Assembly (NCBI RefSeq): GCF_900104575.1
Contig: NZ_LT629730.1
Span: 248,001 to 312,000, forward strand
DNA length: 64,000 nucleotides
Origin: Bacillus tuaregi
Lineage (GTDB): Bacteria; Bacillota; Bacilli; Bacillales; Cytobacillaceae
Reading direction: 5' to 3'
Part shown: one piece after another, positions 1-8,127 of the stretch
Layout of the letters: every line of letters starts with the position of its first letter
How positions within the stretch are numbered: position 1 is the stretch's first letter
Made by a program: the position numbers and the translations under genes
Notes under the pieces: generated by a model
Database searches by the model: none
The model's input: the letters and a program-made list of their open reading frames with translations, nothing else
What the model was told of the DNA's origin: nothing

Positions 1-1
1 A

Positions 2-91
2 TTCAAAAAGCAGCAGATAGTCTTTTATTGTATTGCCGGTATCTTACTAGCCGGAATTTTAGTATGGCTGATTAGAAAGAGATGGTTTTAG
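2..91 (+). CDS. 3' end of a membrane-protein gene (partial)
   Basis: The window opens inside a reading frame starting at base 2 and ending with TAG at 89-91. The 29 visible residues form one hydrophobic helix (FYCIAGILLAGILVWLI) followed by a positive tail, RKRWF, as expected of a C-terminal transmembrane segment with a cytoplasmic end. Nothing more of the gene is present, so no family can be named. It is followed by about 210 bases with no convincing gene before the glutaredoxin gene. Confidence 0.55.
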   Translation, partial: FKKQQIVFYCIAGILLAGILVWLIRKRWF

Positions 92-303
92 AAGCCAGCG
101 GAGCGGTGGAACAAAATAGCAGCTTGTTCGTGTTAGCTGTAGCGGGGAATGATTACATTGGTTTAGCCATGCTTCGGAGATTAAAAGCCTCCTTTTATCA
201 TGATAATAATATTGCTCCTGAAAGGGTCACAGCGTTTCCGTTGACAGCTATGACTAGGTTGCTCTAAAATACTAGTAGGGGTATATTTAAGGAGGCATTT
301 AAA

Positions 304-534
304 ATGAATGAAATTATTGTTTACTCAACTAATACTTGTCCGTATTGCACAATGATGAAACAATTCCTTGATTCGCAAGGTCTAACCTACAAAGAAGTAA
401 ATGTGCAGACAGATCCCATTGCAGCCCAAAGGCTTGTTAAGGAAACAGGGCAAATGGGGGTACCGCAGACAAAGGTAAATGGGCACTGGGTGCTCGGCTT
501 TGACCCAGAATCACTGATGCAGTATGTAGAATAG
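304..534 (+). CDS. Glutaredoxin-family thiol-disulfide oxidoreductase
   Basis: A 76-residue thioredoxin-fold protein with the N-terminal redox motif CPYC at residues 12-15, the cis-proline loop GVPQT near residue 58 and a C-terminal GFDPE segment, as in small bacterial glutaredoxins such as NrdH/YtnI-type proteins. It should reduce protein disulfides or glutathione/bacillithiol-like mixed disulfides in the cytoplasm; the partner is not evident from the neighbours. The start is supported by AAGGAGG about 7 bases upstream of ATG. It appears monocistronic and ends before a hairpin terminator. A second, divergent glutaredoxin lies at 20392. Confidence 0.85.
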   Translation: MNEIIVYSTNTCPYCTMMKQFLDSQGLTYKEVNVQTDPIAAQRLVKETGQMGVPQTKVNGHWVLGFDPESLMQYVE

Positions 535-570
535 GGGAAGCGGTGCTAAGCTTTTTTAGTGATTGAGAAT

Positions 571-636
571 AAAAGAAGCACGAGGCCTGTCCTGCTCTTC
601 TAAGAAGAGTATGAACGGTCCACGTGCTTTTTTAAC
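571..636. terminator. Convergent rho-independent terminator
   Basis: AAGCACG near 576 pairs with CGTGCTT near 623 followed by a T run; the loop carries a second small hairpin (CTCTTCTAAGAAGAG). It sits between the glutaredoxin gene and the oppositely oriented CorC-family gene and can end transcripts from both sides. Confidence 0.75.
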
Positions 637-642
637 GGCTAT

Positions 643-1863
643 TTATTTAATGATTTGTACCTTTTTAATGGCTCTATTGTCAACTTCTAGTATTTTGAAG
701 GTGAGGTTTTCGCGTTCGATGATGTCACCTGCCTTTGGGAAATCCTTGAATTCCTTAAGGAGGTAGCCAGCGAGAACATCCTCTTCCTCAGGAATTTCGG
801 TATAGAAAATCGTGTTAAGACGATGAAGCATTATTTTTCCATTACAAATAATCTCGGTGTCCGTCAGTTTTTCAACAAGGGCGTCGCTATTTGAATCGGT
901 TTCATCCTCAATTTCAAATCCAAGCATGGCCTCAATCACATCTTCATGCGTAATAATTCCCTCTGTACCACCATATTCCTCTAATACAATAGCCATATGC
1001 TTTTTTTCCTTTGTCATTTTATTTAAGACCCATTCGATTGAATGGAATTCATAAACAAACAACGGATTGGTATCACTGAATTCCTCCAGTGTCTTATCAG
1101 GCTCATTTGACCACATTAACAGGTTTCTTGAGTGGAAGATAGCGACAATATCATCAATATTCTCCCGATATACAGGATATCTCGTGAATTGGTTTTGCAT
1201 CACGATATCCCGTACCTCATCAAACGTTGCCGTGCAGGGAAGGGCAATAATGGAAACCCGCGGTGTTTTCATGGCGTCCTTTACATCTAATTCGTAAAAG
1301 TCCAGAACTCCCTTAATCCGGTGGGATTCTGCCTTATTGAATGCCCCTTCAACATCAGCAATATCCACCATTGTCCGAAGCTCTTCCTTTGAGATGGATA
1401 CATCGTTAGGCTGGTCCTTGGATAAGGCGCTTGTAATCATTCCGGTAAGCCAATTAAGGATTGAGGTGATTGGCTTAAAAACAATTACAAAGAAACGAAT
1501 CGCAGGATAAACAAGAAACGCAATTCGGTTTGGAAAGGCTGCCGCAACCGATTTCGGGATGACCTCCGAAAAAATAATAATCACAATCGTTAAAATCGCA
1601 GATGCAATACCTACGTTGAATCCATATTGAATCGCAAGTGTTGTGACGAGTGTTGGAAGCAGGATATTAGCAATATTATTCCCGATTAGTATCGTGGTAA
1701 TAAATTCACTTGGTTTTGATACTAAATCTAATAGCTTTTCTGCTTTTTTATCGTCGTTGCTCGCCATTGTTTGCAGTCGCATCTTGTTCGTTGCTGTCAA
1801 AGCGGTTTCACTTCCGGAAAAGAAAAACGAAACAAATAATAACAAAATGATCGCGATGATCAC
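643..1863 (-). CDS. CNNM/CorC (HlyC-type) membrane protein, DUF21 plus CBS pair
   Basis: A 406-residue protein with the order usual for the CorC/HlyC or MpfA-like family: an N-terminal DUF21 membrane domain (about residues 1-180, starting IIAIILLLFVSFFFSG and containing the SETALTA signature), two CBS repeats (about 195-320) and a C-terminal CorC_HlyC domain (about 335-405). Bacillus relatives act in Mg2+ (or Co2+) efflux and homeostasis in the cytoplasmic membrane. The start is GTG, preceded by AAGGAGG at 9 bases. It is transcribed alone and converges on the glutaredoxin gene. The ion is inferred from the family, not from the sequence. Confidence 0.85.
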   Translation of the reverse strand: MIIAIILLLFVSFFFSGSETALTATNKMRLQTMASNDDKKAEKLLDLVSKPSEFITTILIGNNIANILLPTLVTTLAIQYGFNVGIASAILTIVIIIFSEVIPKSVAAAFPNRIAFLVYPAIRFFVIVFKPITSILNWLTGMITSALSKDQPNDVSISKEELRTMVDIADVEGAFNKAESHRIKGVLDFYELDVKDAMKTPRVSIIALPCTATFDEVRDIVMQNQFTRYPVYRENIDDIVAIFHSRNLLMWSNEPDKTLEEFSDTNPLFVYEFHSIEWVLNKMTKEKKHMAIVLEEYGGTEGIITHEDVIEAMLGFEIEDETDSNSDALVEKLTDTEIICNGKIMLHRLNTIFYTEIPEEEDVLAGYLLKEFKDFPKAGDIIERENLTFKILEVDNRAIKKVQIIK

Positions 1864-2004
1864 AAAACATTTCCTCCTTGACTATGTGAAAGATAAGAAT
1901 AGTATGCATGAACTTTATAGTGATTTCAACTTTGGTGTGACTACAGCGTTCTTGCAGGGTTCATAGCCCGTAAATATTTTGGTGATAAAGTTATTGTGAG
2001 ATAA

Positions 2005-2195
2005 TTAACTCCATTCAGCATTCATCCTCCACTTCTACAAGTGGGGGATGAATGCAAATGGTTCTTCGATTCAATGGAGGTTCAAACCCCGGCTGAATGA
2101 AGTTAAGCCTCCGGCGGATGTCACGGATTTTTTAAAGGTAATTTATCGAGCAGCTCGATAAAAATCCGGACGCAAATTCGACGGGCGAATTTGAT
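2005..2195 (+). repeat. Multi-hairpin interspersed repeat, copy A
   Basis: First of five copies. It begins TTAACTCCATTCAGC, contains the hairpin TCCTCCACTT-ctac-AAGTGGGGGA, a second small hairpin around GGTTCAAACCCC, and the inverted partner GCTGAATGAAGTTAA. A second module follows: TCCGGCGGATGTCACGG, hairpin TTATCGAGC/AGCTCGATAA, then CAAATTCG-acgg-GCGAATTTG. It lies in the divergent gap between the CorC-family gene and brnQ. The first hairpin resembles right ends of IS200/IS605 elements. No transposase is encoded. Confidence 0.85.
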
Positions 2196-2249
2196 AAAGG
2201 TAATTTATTCAAGTCCGATAACAAATGAATGTAAATGGCCGAATTTGAG
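2196..2249 (+). repeat. Decayed tandem duplicate of the repeat's second module
   Basis: Immediately after copy A the sequence again reads AAAGGTAATTTAT, then CGATAA and GGCCGAATTTGAG at the spacing seen in the second module of copy A, but with many substitutions that break the hairpins. It is best read as an older partial duplication. Confidence 0.5.
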
Positions 2250-2412
2250 TGCAGTTATCCATGTCTAAATCGAGAAGTGTCCGTATAGAAAAGGAAACTT
2301 CTACTAATTTCGTGAAATATATTGGTAGTTTTAATTAATGAATATTAAATTATAGAGAAATTTGATACAATAAATCATATTTTAATATAGTAAAATAGTT
2401 GGGGTGAATGGG

Positions 2413-3747
2413 TTGAATAAATTAACCAATCGAGACGTTATGTTTGTTGGCTTTATGCTATTCTCGATGTTGTTTGGAGCAGGAAATTTAATTTTTCCAG
2501 CTTATTTAGGACAGGCTGCTGGTGAAAATGTCTGGCAGGCGGTGGTAGGCTTTATTATTTCAGACGCAGGTCTGGCCGTCCTTGCGATTATTGCGATTGC
2601 TAAGTCAGGGACATTAGATCAACTAGTCAATCGTGTGCATCCACTGTTTGCCTTGCTTTTCCCTATGGCCATTTATCTTTCTATCGGTCCAGGGCTAGCG
2701 ATTCCGCGTGCAGGCAGTCTTGCATATGAAATGGGCGTAAAGCCATTTTTACCTGCTTCAATAGAAGCTTCACCAATAGGACTATTGGTTTATACAATTG
2801 TATTTTTCAGCATAGTCTTTTGGTTTGCCAAATCGCCATCAAAATTGGTCGAGCGTTTTGGAAAAATTTTAACCCCTTCTTTATTAGCCTTAATCATTAT
2901 TGTCTTTATCAAAGCCTTATTCACGGATTTGCCTGATTTTAAAGCGGCAGCCGTTAACTATCAAACGATTCCGCTCGCAAAGGGCTTTCTTGATGGCTAC
3001 CAAACAATGGATGCGCTTGGAGCGTTGATATACGGAATTGTCTTTGCTGGTATTTTTAAAAGGAAAAAGATTAGCCATCCATCCTTGCAGGTGAAATATT
3101 TAATCCAATTTGGCTTGATCTGTGGTTTGCTGTTAACAATCTGCTACGTTATTATAGCCTACTTAGGTGCTTCTGCAGCCATACCGGGTACGGTTGAGAA
3201 TGGGGCTGTCGTCTTAAGTACGGTACTCTATCAATTATTCGGACCGTTTGGAACGATTGTGTTGGGCTTAATTTTTACATTGGCAAGCTTGAGTGTATGT
3301 ATTGGCTTAATCACCTCCTGCGCTCAATATTTTTCTGGTATTTTTCCGAAAATCTCGTATCAACAGTGGGCTGTTCTATTATGTGCCATCAGCGGCTTTG
3401 TGGCCAATCTCGGCTTGGCGCAAATATTAAAAATATCCGTTCCAATCCTTGGCTTATTGTATCCAATGGCCATAACGTTAATTATCCTAGCCATGGTACA
3501 TGAGCGCTTACCATTTCGCGGGCGCCCTGTATATGCCATGAGCATTGGGGTCGTTGGTTTGTTTAGTCTGATGGAAATGGTGAATACGACGTTTTTACAT
3601 GGCGCTTTATCAGCAATGCTATCCAATGTACCACTGCAAACGATGGGCTTTGGCTGGGTGCTCCCAGGCTTACTCGCCTTCGCAATCGGCAGCCTGCTAG
3701 AAAAAATGCAGGTGAAAGAGGAGTTCGTTGATAAGAGGGCTGCGTAG
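2413..3747 (+). CDS. brnQ: Branched-chain amino acid:cation symporter BrnQ
   Basis: A protein of about 444 residues with roughly 12 hydrophobic segments and the LIVCS-family N-terminus (GFMLFSMLFGAGNLIFPAYL). The family imports leucine, isoleucine and valine with Na+ or H+ at the cytoplasmic membrane. The start is probably TTG at 2413: GGGGTGA lies 5 bases upstream and the protein then begins MNKLTNRDV, as in relatives. A GTG at 2404 is in frame but has no ribosome binding site. The gene stands alone, with a hairpin terminator after it. No T-box leader was seen; the 160 bases upstream of the start are AT-rich. Confidence 0.88.
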   Translation: MNKLTNRDVMFVGFMLFSMLFGAGNLIFPAYLGQAAGENVWQAVVGFIISDAGLAVLAIIAIAKSGTLDQLVNRVHPLFALLFPMAIYLSIGPGLAIPRAGSLAYEMGVKPFLPASIEASPIGLLVYTIVFFSIVFWFAKSPSKLVERFGKILTPSLLALIIIVFIKALFTDLPDFKAAAVNYQTIPLAKGFLDGYQTMDALGALIYGIVFAGIFKRKKISHPSLQVKYLIQFGLICGLLLTICYVIIAYLGASAAIPGTVENGAVVLSTVLYQLFGPFGTIVLGLIFTLASLSVCIGLITSCAQYFSGIFPKISYQQWAVLLCAISGFVANLGLAQILKISVPILGLLYPMAITLIILAMVHERLPFRGRPVYAMSIGVVGLFSLMEMVNTTFLHGALSAMLSNVPLQTMGFGWVLPGLLAFAIGSLLEKMQVKEEFVDKRAA

Positions 3748-3783
3748 TAAGGAAATCGTGTAAAAATAGATGAAGAGAATTTG

Positions 3784-3820
3784 AGAGGTTCCGCGATACA
3801 ATTTGGCGGGACCTCTTTTT
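3784..3820. terminator. Terminator between brnQ and the convergent dehydrogenase-like gene
   Basis: AGAGGTTCCGC pairs with GCGGGACCTCT (one bulge) and is followed by TTTTT; it lies between two convergent genes. Confidence 0.8.
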
Positions 3821-3834
3821 AATAGAATAGGTGA

Positions 3835-4854
3835 TTAAGCCATTATAGCTGGGCGTGGAGTCTCTGCTTCGCCCCATTTTAGTCCGATTTCTTTTTCAAC
3901 TGCACGGTCATAAATGGTTTTCGCTGTGACGAGGTCCTGGGTACCGATGCCGACCGTTTCAAATACAATGATTTCGTCCTCGTTTTCGCGGCCGACAATT
4001 TTGCCTAATAGAAGGTCACCAAGGTCGCCGGTGAAATCCTCCTCGGTAATGGTACCGTCAGCAAGCGGAATTAATATATCGCCAGATTCAGAGAGTACGG
4101 CTTCCTTTGAATCAAAGTAGATTTTGCTGGCTCTCGTTAAAATGACCGGATCCATTTCCTGCATATGAGGCTGGTAAGCACCTACACAGCTTACGGTTGC
4201 TCCTGCTTTTACCTTATTGCCGTCAAATACGGGTAGGCAGGAAGGGGTTACGGTTACAATGAGGTCAGCATCTTCAATTGCTTCATCAGAGGATCCGACA
4301 GCAACAATTCTTGCTCCATAAGAGGATAATTCCTCCTGCATGCTCCTTGCGAACTCCTTCGTACGTTCAATATTTAAGTCATAAACCCGTATCTCCTCCA
4401 GCGCTCTTGCTGCCAGCATCGCCTCTAGCTGTGTTGCCGCCTGACCGCCAGTACCAATTAAGGCTCCGATTCGGGCATCCTGTCTTGCCAGCACATCGAA
4501 GGCGGCACCAGTTGCTGCCCCTGTTCTAAGCTGCGTTACATATGTACCATCTAAGACAGCCTCGACCACTCCTGTTGAACCATTAATCAATAGAACCTGG
4601 GCCGGTGCTGAAGGGATACCTTGATCAATGTTATTTGGAAAAATATTAATGATTTTTAAGGCGGCAATATCTAAATCCTCTACATAGGAGGGCATAAACA
4701 AAAACACGCCTTCATGCTTTGGTGCGGGAATTTTTGTACGAAGTGGAACCTCACTTTTGCCCTGTGAATGAAGGATAAATGCCTGCTTATCCGCATCAAT
4801 GGCGTCCCTCATCGTGAATACCTTTTGTATATCTTCTTTTGATAAAAGTAGCAT
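3835..4854 (-). CDS. Ornithine cyclodeaminase / mu-crystallin family enzyme
   Basis: A 339-residue NAD(P)-dependent enzyme of the OCD/mu-crystallin family. Visible features are the N-terminal dimerisation part with PLRTKIPAP, the Rossmann loop IGTGGQA near residue 135, and the VGAYQPHMQEMDP segment typical of the family. Members include ornithine cyclodeaminase, alanine dehydrogenase and pyrroline-2-carboxylate or ketimine reductases; the substrate cannot be chosen here. GGGAGA precedes the ATG. It is monocistronic, ending at the shared terminator. The divergent upstream gap carries the 39-bp tandem repeat. Confidence 0.82.
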   Translation of the reverse strand: MLLLSKEDIQKVFTMRDAIDADKQAFILHSQGKSEVPLRTKIPAPKHEGVFLFMPSYVEDLDIAALKIINIFPNNIDQGIPSAPAQVLLINGSTGVVEAVLDGTYVTQLRTGAATGAAFDVLARQDARIGALIGTGGQAATQLEAMLAARALEEIRVYDLNIERTKEFARSMQEELSSYGARIVAVGSSDEAIEDADLIVTVTPSCLPVFDGNKVKAGATVSCVGAYQPHMQEMDPVILTRASKIYFDSKEAVLSESGDILIPLADGTITEEDFTGDLGDLLLGKIVGRENEDEIIVFETVGIGTQDLVTAKTIYDRAVEKEIGLKWGEAETPRPAIMA

Positions 4855-5012
4855 TGCTGTCTCTCCCTTACAGTGATGTACAAAGCCTGTTACCTATCTT
4901 GTATACCATTTCACAAATAAAACAATAGTCCTCTTGCTAACTATTGTATTCCTAAATATGGATGATTCCCATAGAACAAACACACCTAACTATGACAAAT
5001 TTGCGGCGAAGC

Positions 5013-5122
5013 CCCCCAATGAGGTGCCACGTTAAAGCGATGGGGGACAGTCCCCCAATGAAGTGCTGCGTTAAAGCGGTGGGGGACTGTCCCCCGATAA
5101 GGTAATGCATTAAAGTAATGGG
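5013..5122. repeat. 39-bp GC-rich tandem repeat, about 2.8 units
   Basis: Units start CCCCCAATGA at 5013 and 5052 and CCCCCGATAA at 5091. Each holds the core GTTAAAGCG (or ATTAAAGT) and ends in GGGGGACAGT or GGGGGACTGT, so each junction forms the palindrome GGGGGACWGTCCCCC. This is a REP-like, GC-rich island in an otherwise AT-rich gap upstream of a nitroreductase gene. It has too few, too degenerate units and no spacers, so it is not CRISPR. Confidence 0.85.
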
Positions 5123-5167
5123 ATGTAGCTAGTGTTGCTAATAGTCAGACAATTGGTTTGACTTTTG

Positions 5168-5208
5168 GTATACGATTGTATACAGTATTAATAATATATG
5201 TATACAGT
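5168..5208. promoter_or_regulatory. Cluster of three GTATAC operator-like sites
   Basis: GTATAC occurs at 5168-5173, 5178-5183 and 5200-5205; the last two sit in the direct repeat TGTATACAGT. They lie about 70-110 bases upstream of the nitroreductase start. Repeated GTATAC palindromes are typical targets of GntR-family and some other repressors. No regulator gene is adjacent. Confidence 0.5.
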
Positions 5209-5278
5209 TAAGTGCCGGAAGTTCTTCTAGAGTATGGCGCTAATGCTATTGGAGAGAGCATACATAAAAGGGGGAATA

Positions 5279-5770
5279 ATGAGCATGGAAATCCTAGATA
5301 TTATTCATTCACGACGAAATATTAAGAGCTTTAAATCAAATCCTATCTCAATGGAGCAAATCAACAAATGGCTGGAGGCTGGTACGATGGCTCCTAATCA
5401 TCGTCTGACAGAGCCATGGGAGGTTTATGTTGTTGGTGCAGAGACAAGAGAGAAGCTGAACCACAAAACGAACTTCTGGAATGCACCAATAGTGCTGGCT
5501 GTTTTATCTAAGCAGGGTGCGACAGAGGTTGAAACGTATGAAAATATTCTTGCTACAGCCTGCTTTGTGCAAAATTTCAATCTTGCTGCGTGGGCAGAGG
5601 GGGTCGGCACCTTCTGGTCATCGATGGGGAATAATCAGCAAAAACGTGATATTCTAGGAATTCCAGACGGCTATGATGTGATTGGAGTCTTTGGTGTCGG
5701 TTACCCGGAGGAAATCAGTCAGCCGAAAGAGAGAAAGCCGATTCAAGAGAAAATAAAAATTCTTCCATAA
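5279..5770 (+). CDS. Nitroreductase-family FMN oxidoreductase
   Basis: A 163-residue protein with the nitroreductase fold: N-terminal FMN-phosphate-binding SRRNIKSFK, the APNHRLTEPWE loop, and the C-terminal GVFGVGYPEE segment. The family reduces nitroaromatics, quinones or related substrates with NAD(P)H and is often induced by electrophile stress. I place the start at ATG 5279 (MSMEIL) because AAGGGGG lies 5-6 bases upstream; the in-frame extension to 5234 has no ribosome binding site. The gene stands alone downstream of GTATAC operator-like sites. The natural substrate is unknown. Confidence 0.85.
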   Translation: MSMEILDIIHSRRNIKSFKSNPISMEQINKWLEAGTMAPNHRLTEPWEVYVVGAETREKLNHKTNFWNAPIVLAVLSKQGATEVETYENILATACFVQNFNLAAWAEGVGTFWSSMGNNQQKRDILGIPDGYDVIGVFGVGYPEEISQPKERKPIQEKIKILP

Positions 5771-5864
5771 TAACAGCAAAGGGGCAGCAAATGAGAAAAC
5801 TAATAGCTGTCCCTGTACGTATTTGTATTCTGTCATGTGAGTGTCCATAGCTCGATACTCAATA

Positions 5865-6794
5865 TCAAAACATACTCAAGCTATAATTCCTCGATAACTG
5901 CTCCAAAAATTTAATTCCCGCAATACTGTTCCCCTTCTCATCCAAAGCGGGTCCGAACACACCAATGCCAAACTTTCTTGGGACAGCCCCCATAATCCCT
6001 CCTGATACGCCGCTTTTAGCCGGAATGCCAATTTTAATCGCAAACTCACCGGAGGCATTATACATACCGCAGGTAACCATAAAAGTTTTACAAATCCGAG
6101 CAACATCCTTTGGAATGACCTGTGCCTTGCTATCTGGATCCACACCATCCATAGCAAAAACTAAGCCTATTCTCGCTAGATCAAGGCAATTCATTTCAAT
6201 CGCACATTGCTTTGTATATAAATCGAGCAGCTGCTCTACATCCTCCTTAATAATTCCGTGCTCCTTTAAAAAATAGCATAAGGCACGGTTAAGGAAGGCT
6301 GTCTCAAATTCTGATTGGGCCACCTCCTGACAATAACCAATATCAGGATTACCAGCCATCGTCTGAATAAACTTCAGCAGCCGCTGCAGTCGCTCGGCCA
6401 CATTGCTTCCTATTATTAAATGAGTCACTGCCAGCGCCCCAGCGTTAATCATCGGGTTCAGCGGCTTAGCAACATCCATCGTTTCCAGCTTGGCAATCGA
6501 ATTAAACGGATCACCTGTCGGCTCCATTCCCACATGGTGAAATACATGTTCATAGCCTCGATCCATGAGCACTAACGCTAGGCTGATGACCTTTGAAATA
6601 CTTTGCAACGTTATCTTTCGTTCAATATCACCGGCAGATAAGCAGGTTCCATCAGGATAGTGAATCGCAACCGCTAAATCACCGGGATTCGCCTTCCCAA
6701 GGGCAGGAATATAATCCGCCACCTTCCCATCCTTTGCCACCTTCCGCGCCTCATTCACGAGTTCTAGTAACTCATCATTTGATTGACAATACAT
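5865..6794 (-). CDS. glsA: Glutaminase A
   Basis: About 309 residues of the serine-dependent beta-lactamase-fold glutaminase family, which converts glutamine to glutamate and ammonia in the cytoplasm. Visible motifs are the catalytic SxxK in LQSISKVISL, PLNPMINAGALAV around residue 115, and the C-terminal KSGVSGGIMG loop. Length matches the family. ATG 6794 is chosen because GGAGGG lies 8 bases upstream; ATG 6800 and GTG 6803 lie too close to that site. It is monocistronic; no partner transporter is adjacent. Confidence 0.92.
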   Translation of the reverse strand: MYCQSNDELLELVNEARKVAKDGKVADYIPALGKANPGDLAVAIHYPDGTCLSAGDIERKITLQSISKVISLALVLMDRGYEHVFHHVGMEPTGDPFNSIAKLETMDVAKPLNPMINAGALAVTHLIIGSNVAERLQRLLKFIQTMAGNPDIGYCQEVAQSEFETAFLNRALCYFLKEHGIIKEDVEQLLDLYTKQCAIEMNCLDLARIGLVFAMDGVDPDSKAQVIPKDVARICKTFMVTCGMYNASGEFAIKIGIPAKSGVSGGIMGAVPRKFGIGVFGPALDEKGNSIAGIKFLEQLSRNYSLSMF

Positions 6795-7087
6795 TTTCAT
6801 CACCCTCCGTAGTATTAGCTAACTGCATCCGTTTATCCGATGGTTGTGGTTGATTCATCTGTGAAAAAAGTAGGGTATTTCCATTCGTATCCTGACATTG
6901 ATAGAATTATGATCAGGATTATCTAGGAACAAAGGATAAGTGGCTGTTGATTGAATGATGTGGCTTCAAAGGTGCTCGCATTTCGGCGCTTATTTTTTCG
7001 TGTTTAGAAAAAACATCTTCATGGAAGGTGAGAGAAACCAAATAAGCAGGTGGAAGTTGGTGTTAGCCAAATTCACCCTTAATATGT

Positions 7088-7113
7088 TATAATAAAAATA
7101 GAACAAATGTTCC
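7088..7113 (+). promoter_or_regulatory. Promoter -10 with LexA/DinR-type SOS box
   Basis: TATAAT at 7088-7093 is followed by AGAACAAATGTTCC at 7100-7113. This matches the Bacillus DinR/LexA consensus CGAACRNRYGTTYC at every position but the first. It overlaps the expected transcription start, a normal place for SOS repression, about 105 bases before the YdjM-like gene. Confidence 0.6.
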
Positions 7114-7144
7114 TTGTTAATGAGATGCTAGCGATAATAGCTTA

Positions 7145-7182
7145 ATAAAAATCCGCATGCCAATTCGAAGGTGAATAGGATC
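7145..7182 (+). repeat. Decayed fragment of the interspersed repeat (end of second module)
   Basis: AAAAATCCGCATGCCAATTC followed by GAAGGTGAATAGGAT aligns with the end of the repeat's second module (AAAAATCCGGACGCAAATTC then GACGGGCGAATTTGAT). The final stem is broken. It is an old remnant lying in the leader of the next gene. Confidence 0.5.
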
Positions 7183-7217
7183 TAACTACAGATGAACATA
7201 CATAAAGGGGTAATCAT

Positions 7218-7892
7218 GTGAAAGGACAAACGCATTTGGCAATTGGTCTTGGTATTGGAGTGATGGCTTCATTTAATCAACCCGCTGTCTCTATACCAAT
7301 TCTTTTAATTACATCAGGGGTAGCTTCACTGGCTGCTGATTTGGATGGGAATAATCTATTAAATAAACGAATTACGAAAACAGCAAAGCTTTTTAAAGAA
7401 TTTGGTTTCATCATCGCCTTGGCTTTGATAATACTTTCGGTAGTTTCTCTATTTTTTGATGGAAACGTCCTTCCTTTTTTAAATGAAAAATGGTTTACGC
7501 TTCAGAACAAGCTCATTTTGTTGGTTCTAGGAGCAGTCATATTCAGTTTTTCTCTACGTAAGCTGGAAACGGTCAAAAATATTTTTATGAGTTTTATAGG
7601 CTTGGCTTTAATCTATTATGGTGCAGAAAATGAGATTTGGTGGCTCGTGATGCTTGCCATTTATATAGGTGGAGCGGGTTGGTTTCCGCATCGGGGTCTA
7701 ACACACACCATATGGGCCCTAATGTATTGGATTTACCTGTCCTATTTATTAGAGACAAGTACGGGTGTTAAAGGGTTAATGCTAGTTTCCTCAATATCAT
7801 ATCTTTCCCATATTGCAGGAGATATGCTGACGAAAAGAGGAGTGAAATTTCTTGCACCTATCTCTAATAAAGTATTTCGGTTTAGAGCGTAG
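7218..7892 (+). CDS. YdjM-like (DUF457) membrane-bound metal-dependent hydrolase family protein
   Basis: A 224-residue membrane protein beginning KGQTHLAIGLGIG, with the His-containing motifs of the DUF457/YdjM family: TH near the N-terminus, AADLDGNN about residue 55, HRGLTHT about residue 158 and SHIAGDM near the C-terminus, plus about five hydrophobic segments. E. coli YdjM is a LexA-regulated inner-membrane protein of unclear function. GTG is the start, with AAAGGGG 7 bases upstream; an ATG three bases earlier reads straight into TGA. The good SOS box upstream makes SOS control likely here too. Confidence 0.82.
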   Translation: MKGQTHLAIGLGIGVMASFNQPAVSIPILLITSGVASLAADLDGNNLLNKRITKTAKLFKEFGFIIALALIILSVVSLFFDGNVLPFLNEKWFTLQNKLILLVLGAVIFSFSLRKLETVKNIFMSFIGLALIYYGAENEIWWLVMLAIYIGGAGWFPHRGLTHTIWALMYWIYLSYLLETSTGVKGLMLVSSISYLSHIAGDMLTKRGVKFLAPISNKVFRFRA

Positions 7893-8127
7893 ATAACTCT
7901 TTAAAGGGCTACCTACTATCAAGTTTTACTATTGTACTACTACAAATTTGTAAATAGTACCCTTCCTGTTCATTGCTCCCATTATAGAAAGTTTCTTGAC
8001 GGTATAAAGGCATTCTTGTATGCTATCAGCATTGTTAACCTATGTTAGTCTTGACTGATTGTACATGTAAATCTATAGCCAGGAGCTTTCTTATAGGGAA
8101 TACTAAGCGCCCACAGGAGGGTTTTTT

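Noticed and set aside
82-267. Open frame of 61 codons after the partial first gene
   Set aside because: It overlaps the end of the partial gene, has no ribosome binding site and no protein-like composition.
2005-2195. Complete IS200/IS605 element or tnpB remnant
   Set aside because: Only an end-like hairpin is present; no tnpA or tnpB reading frame lies in or next to any copy.
3563-3877. 104-codon minus-strand frame across the end of brnQ
   Set aside because: It reads through the brnQ coding region and a terminator; it is an antisense shadow.
5013-5122. Mini-CRISPR array
   Set aside because: Units are contiguous tandem copies without unique spacers, and there are no cas genes.
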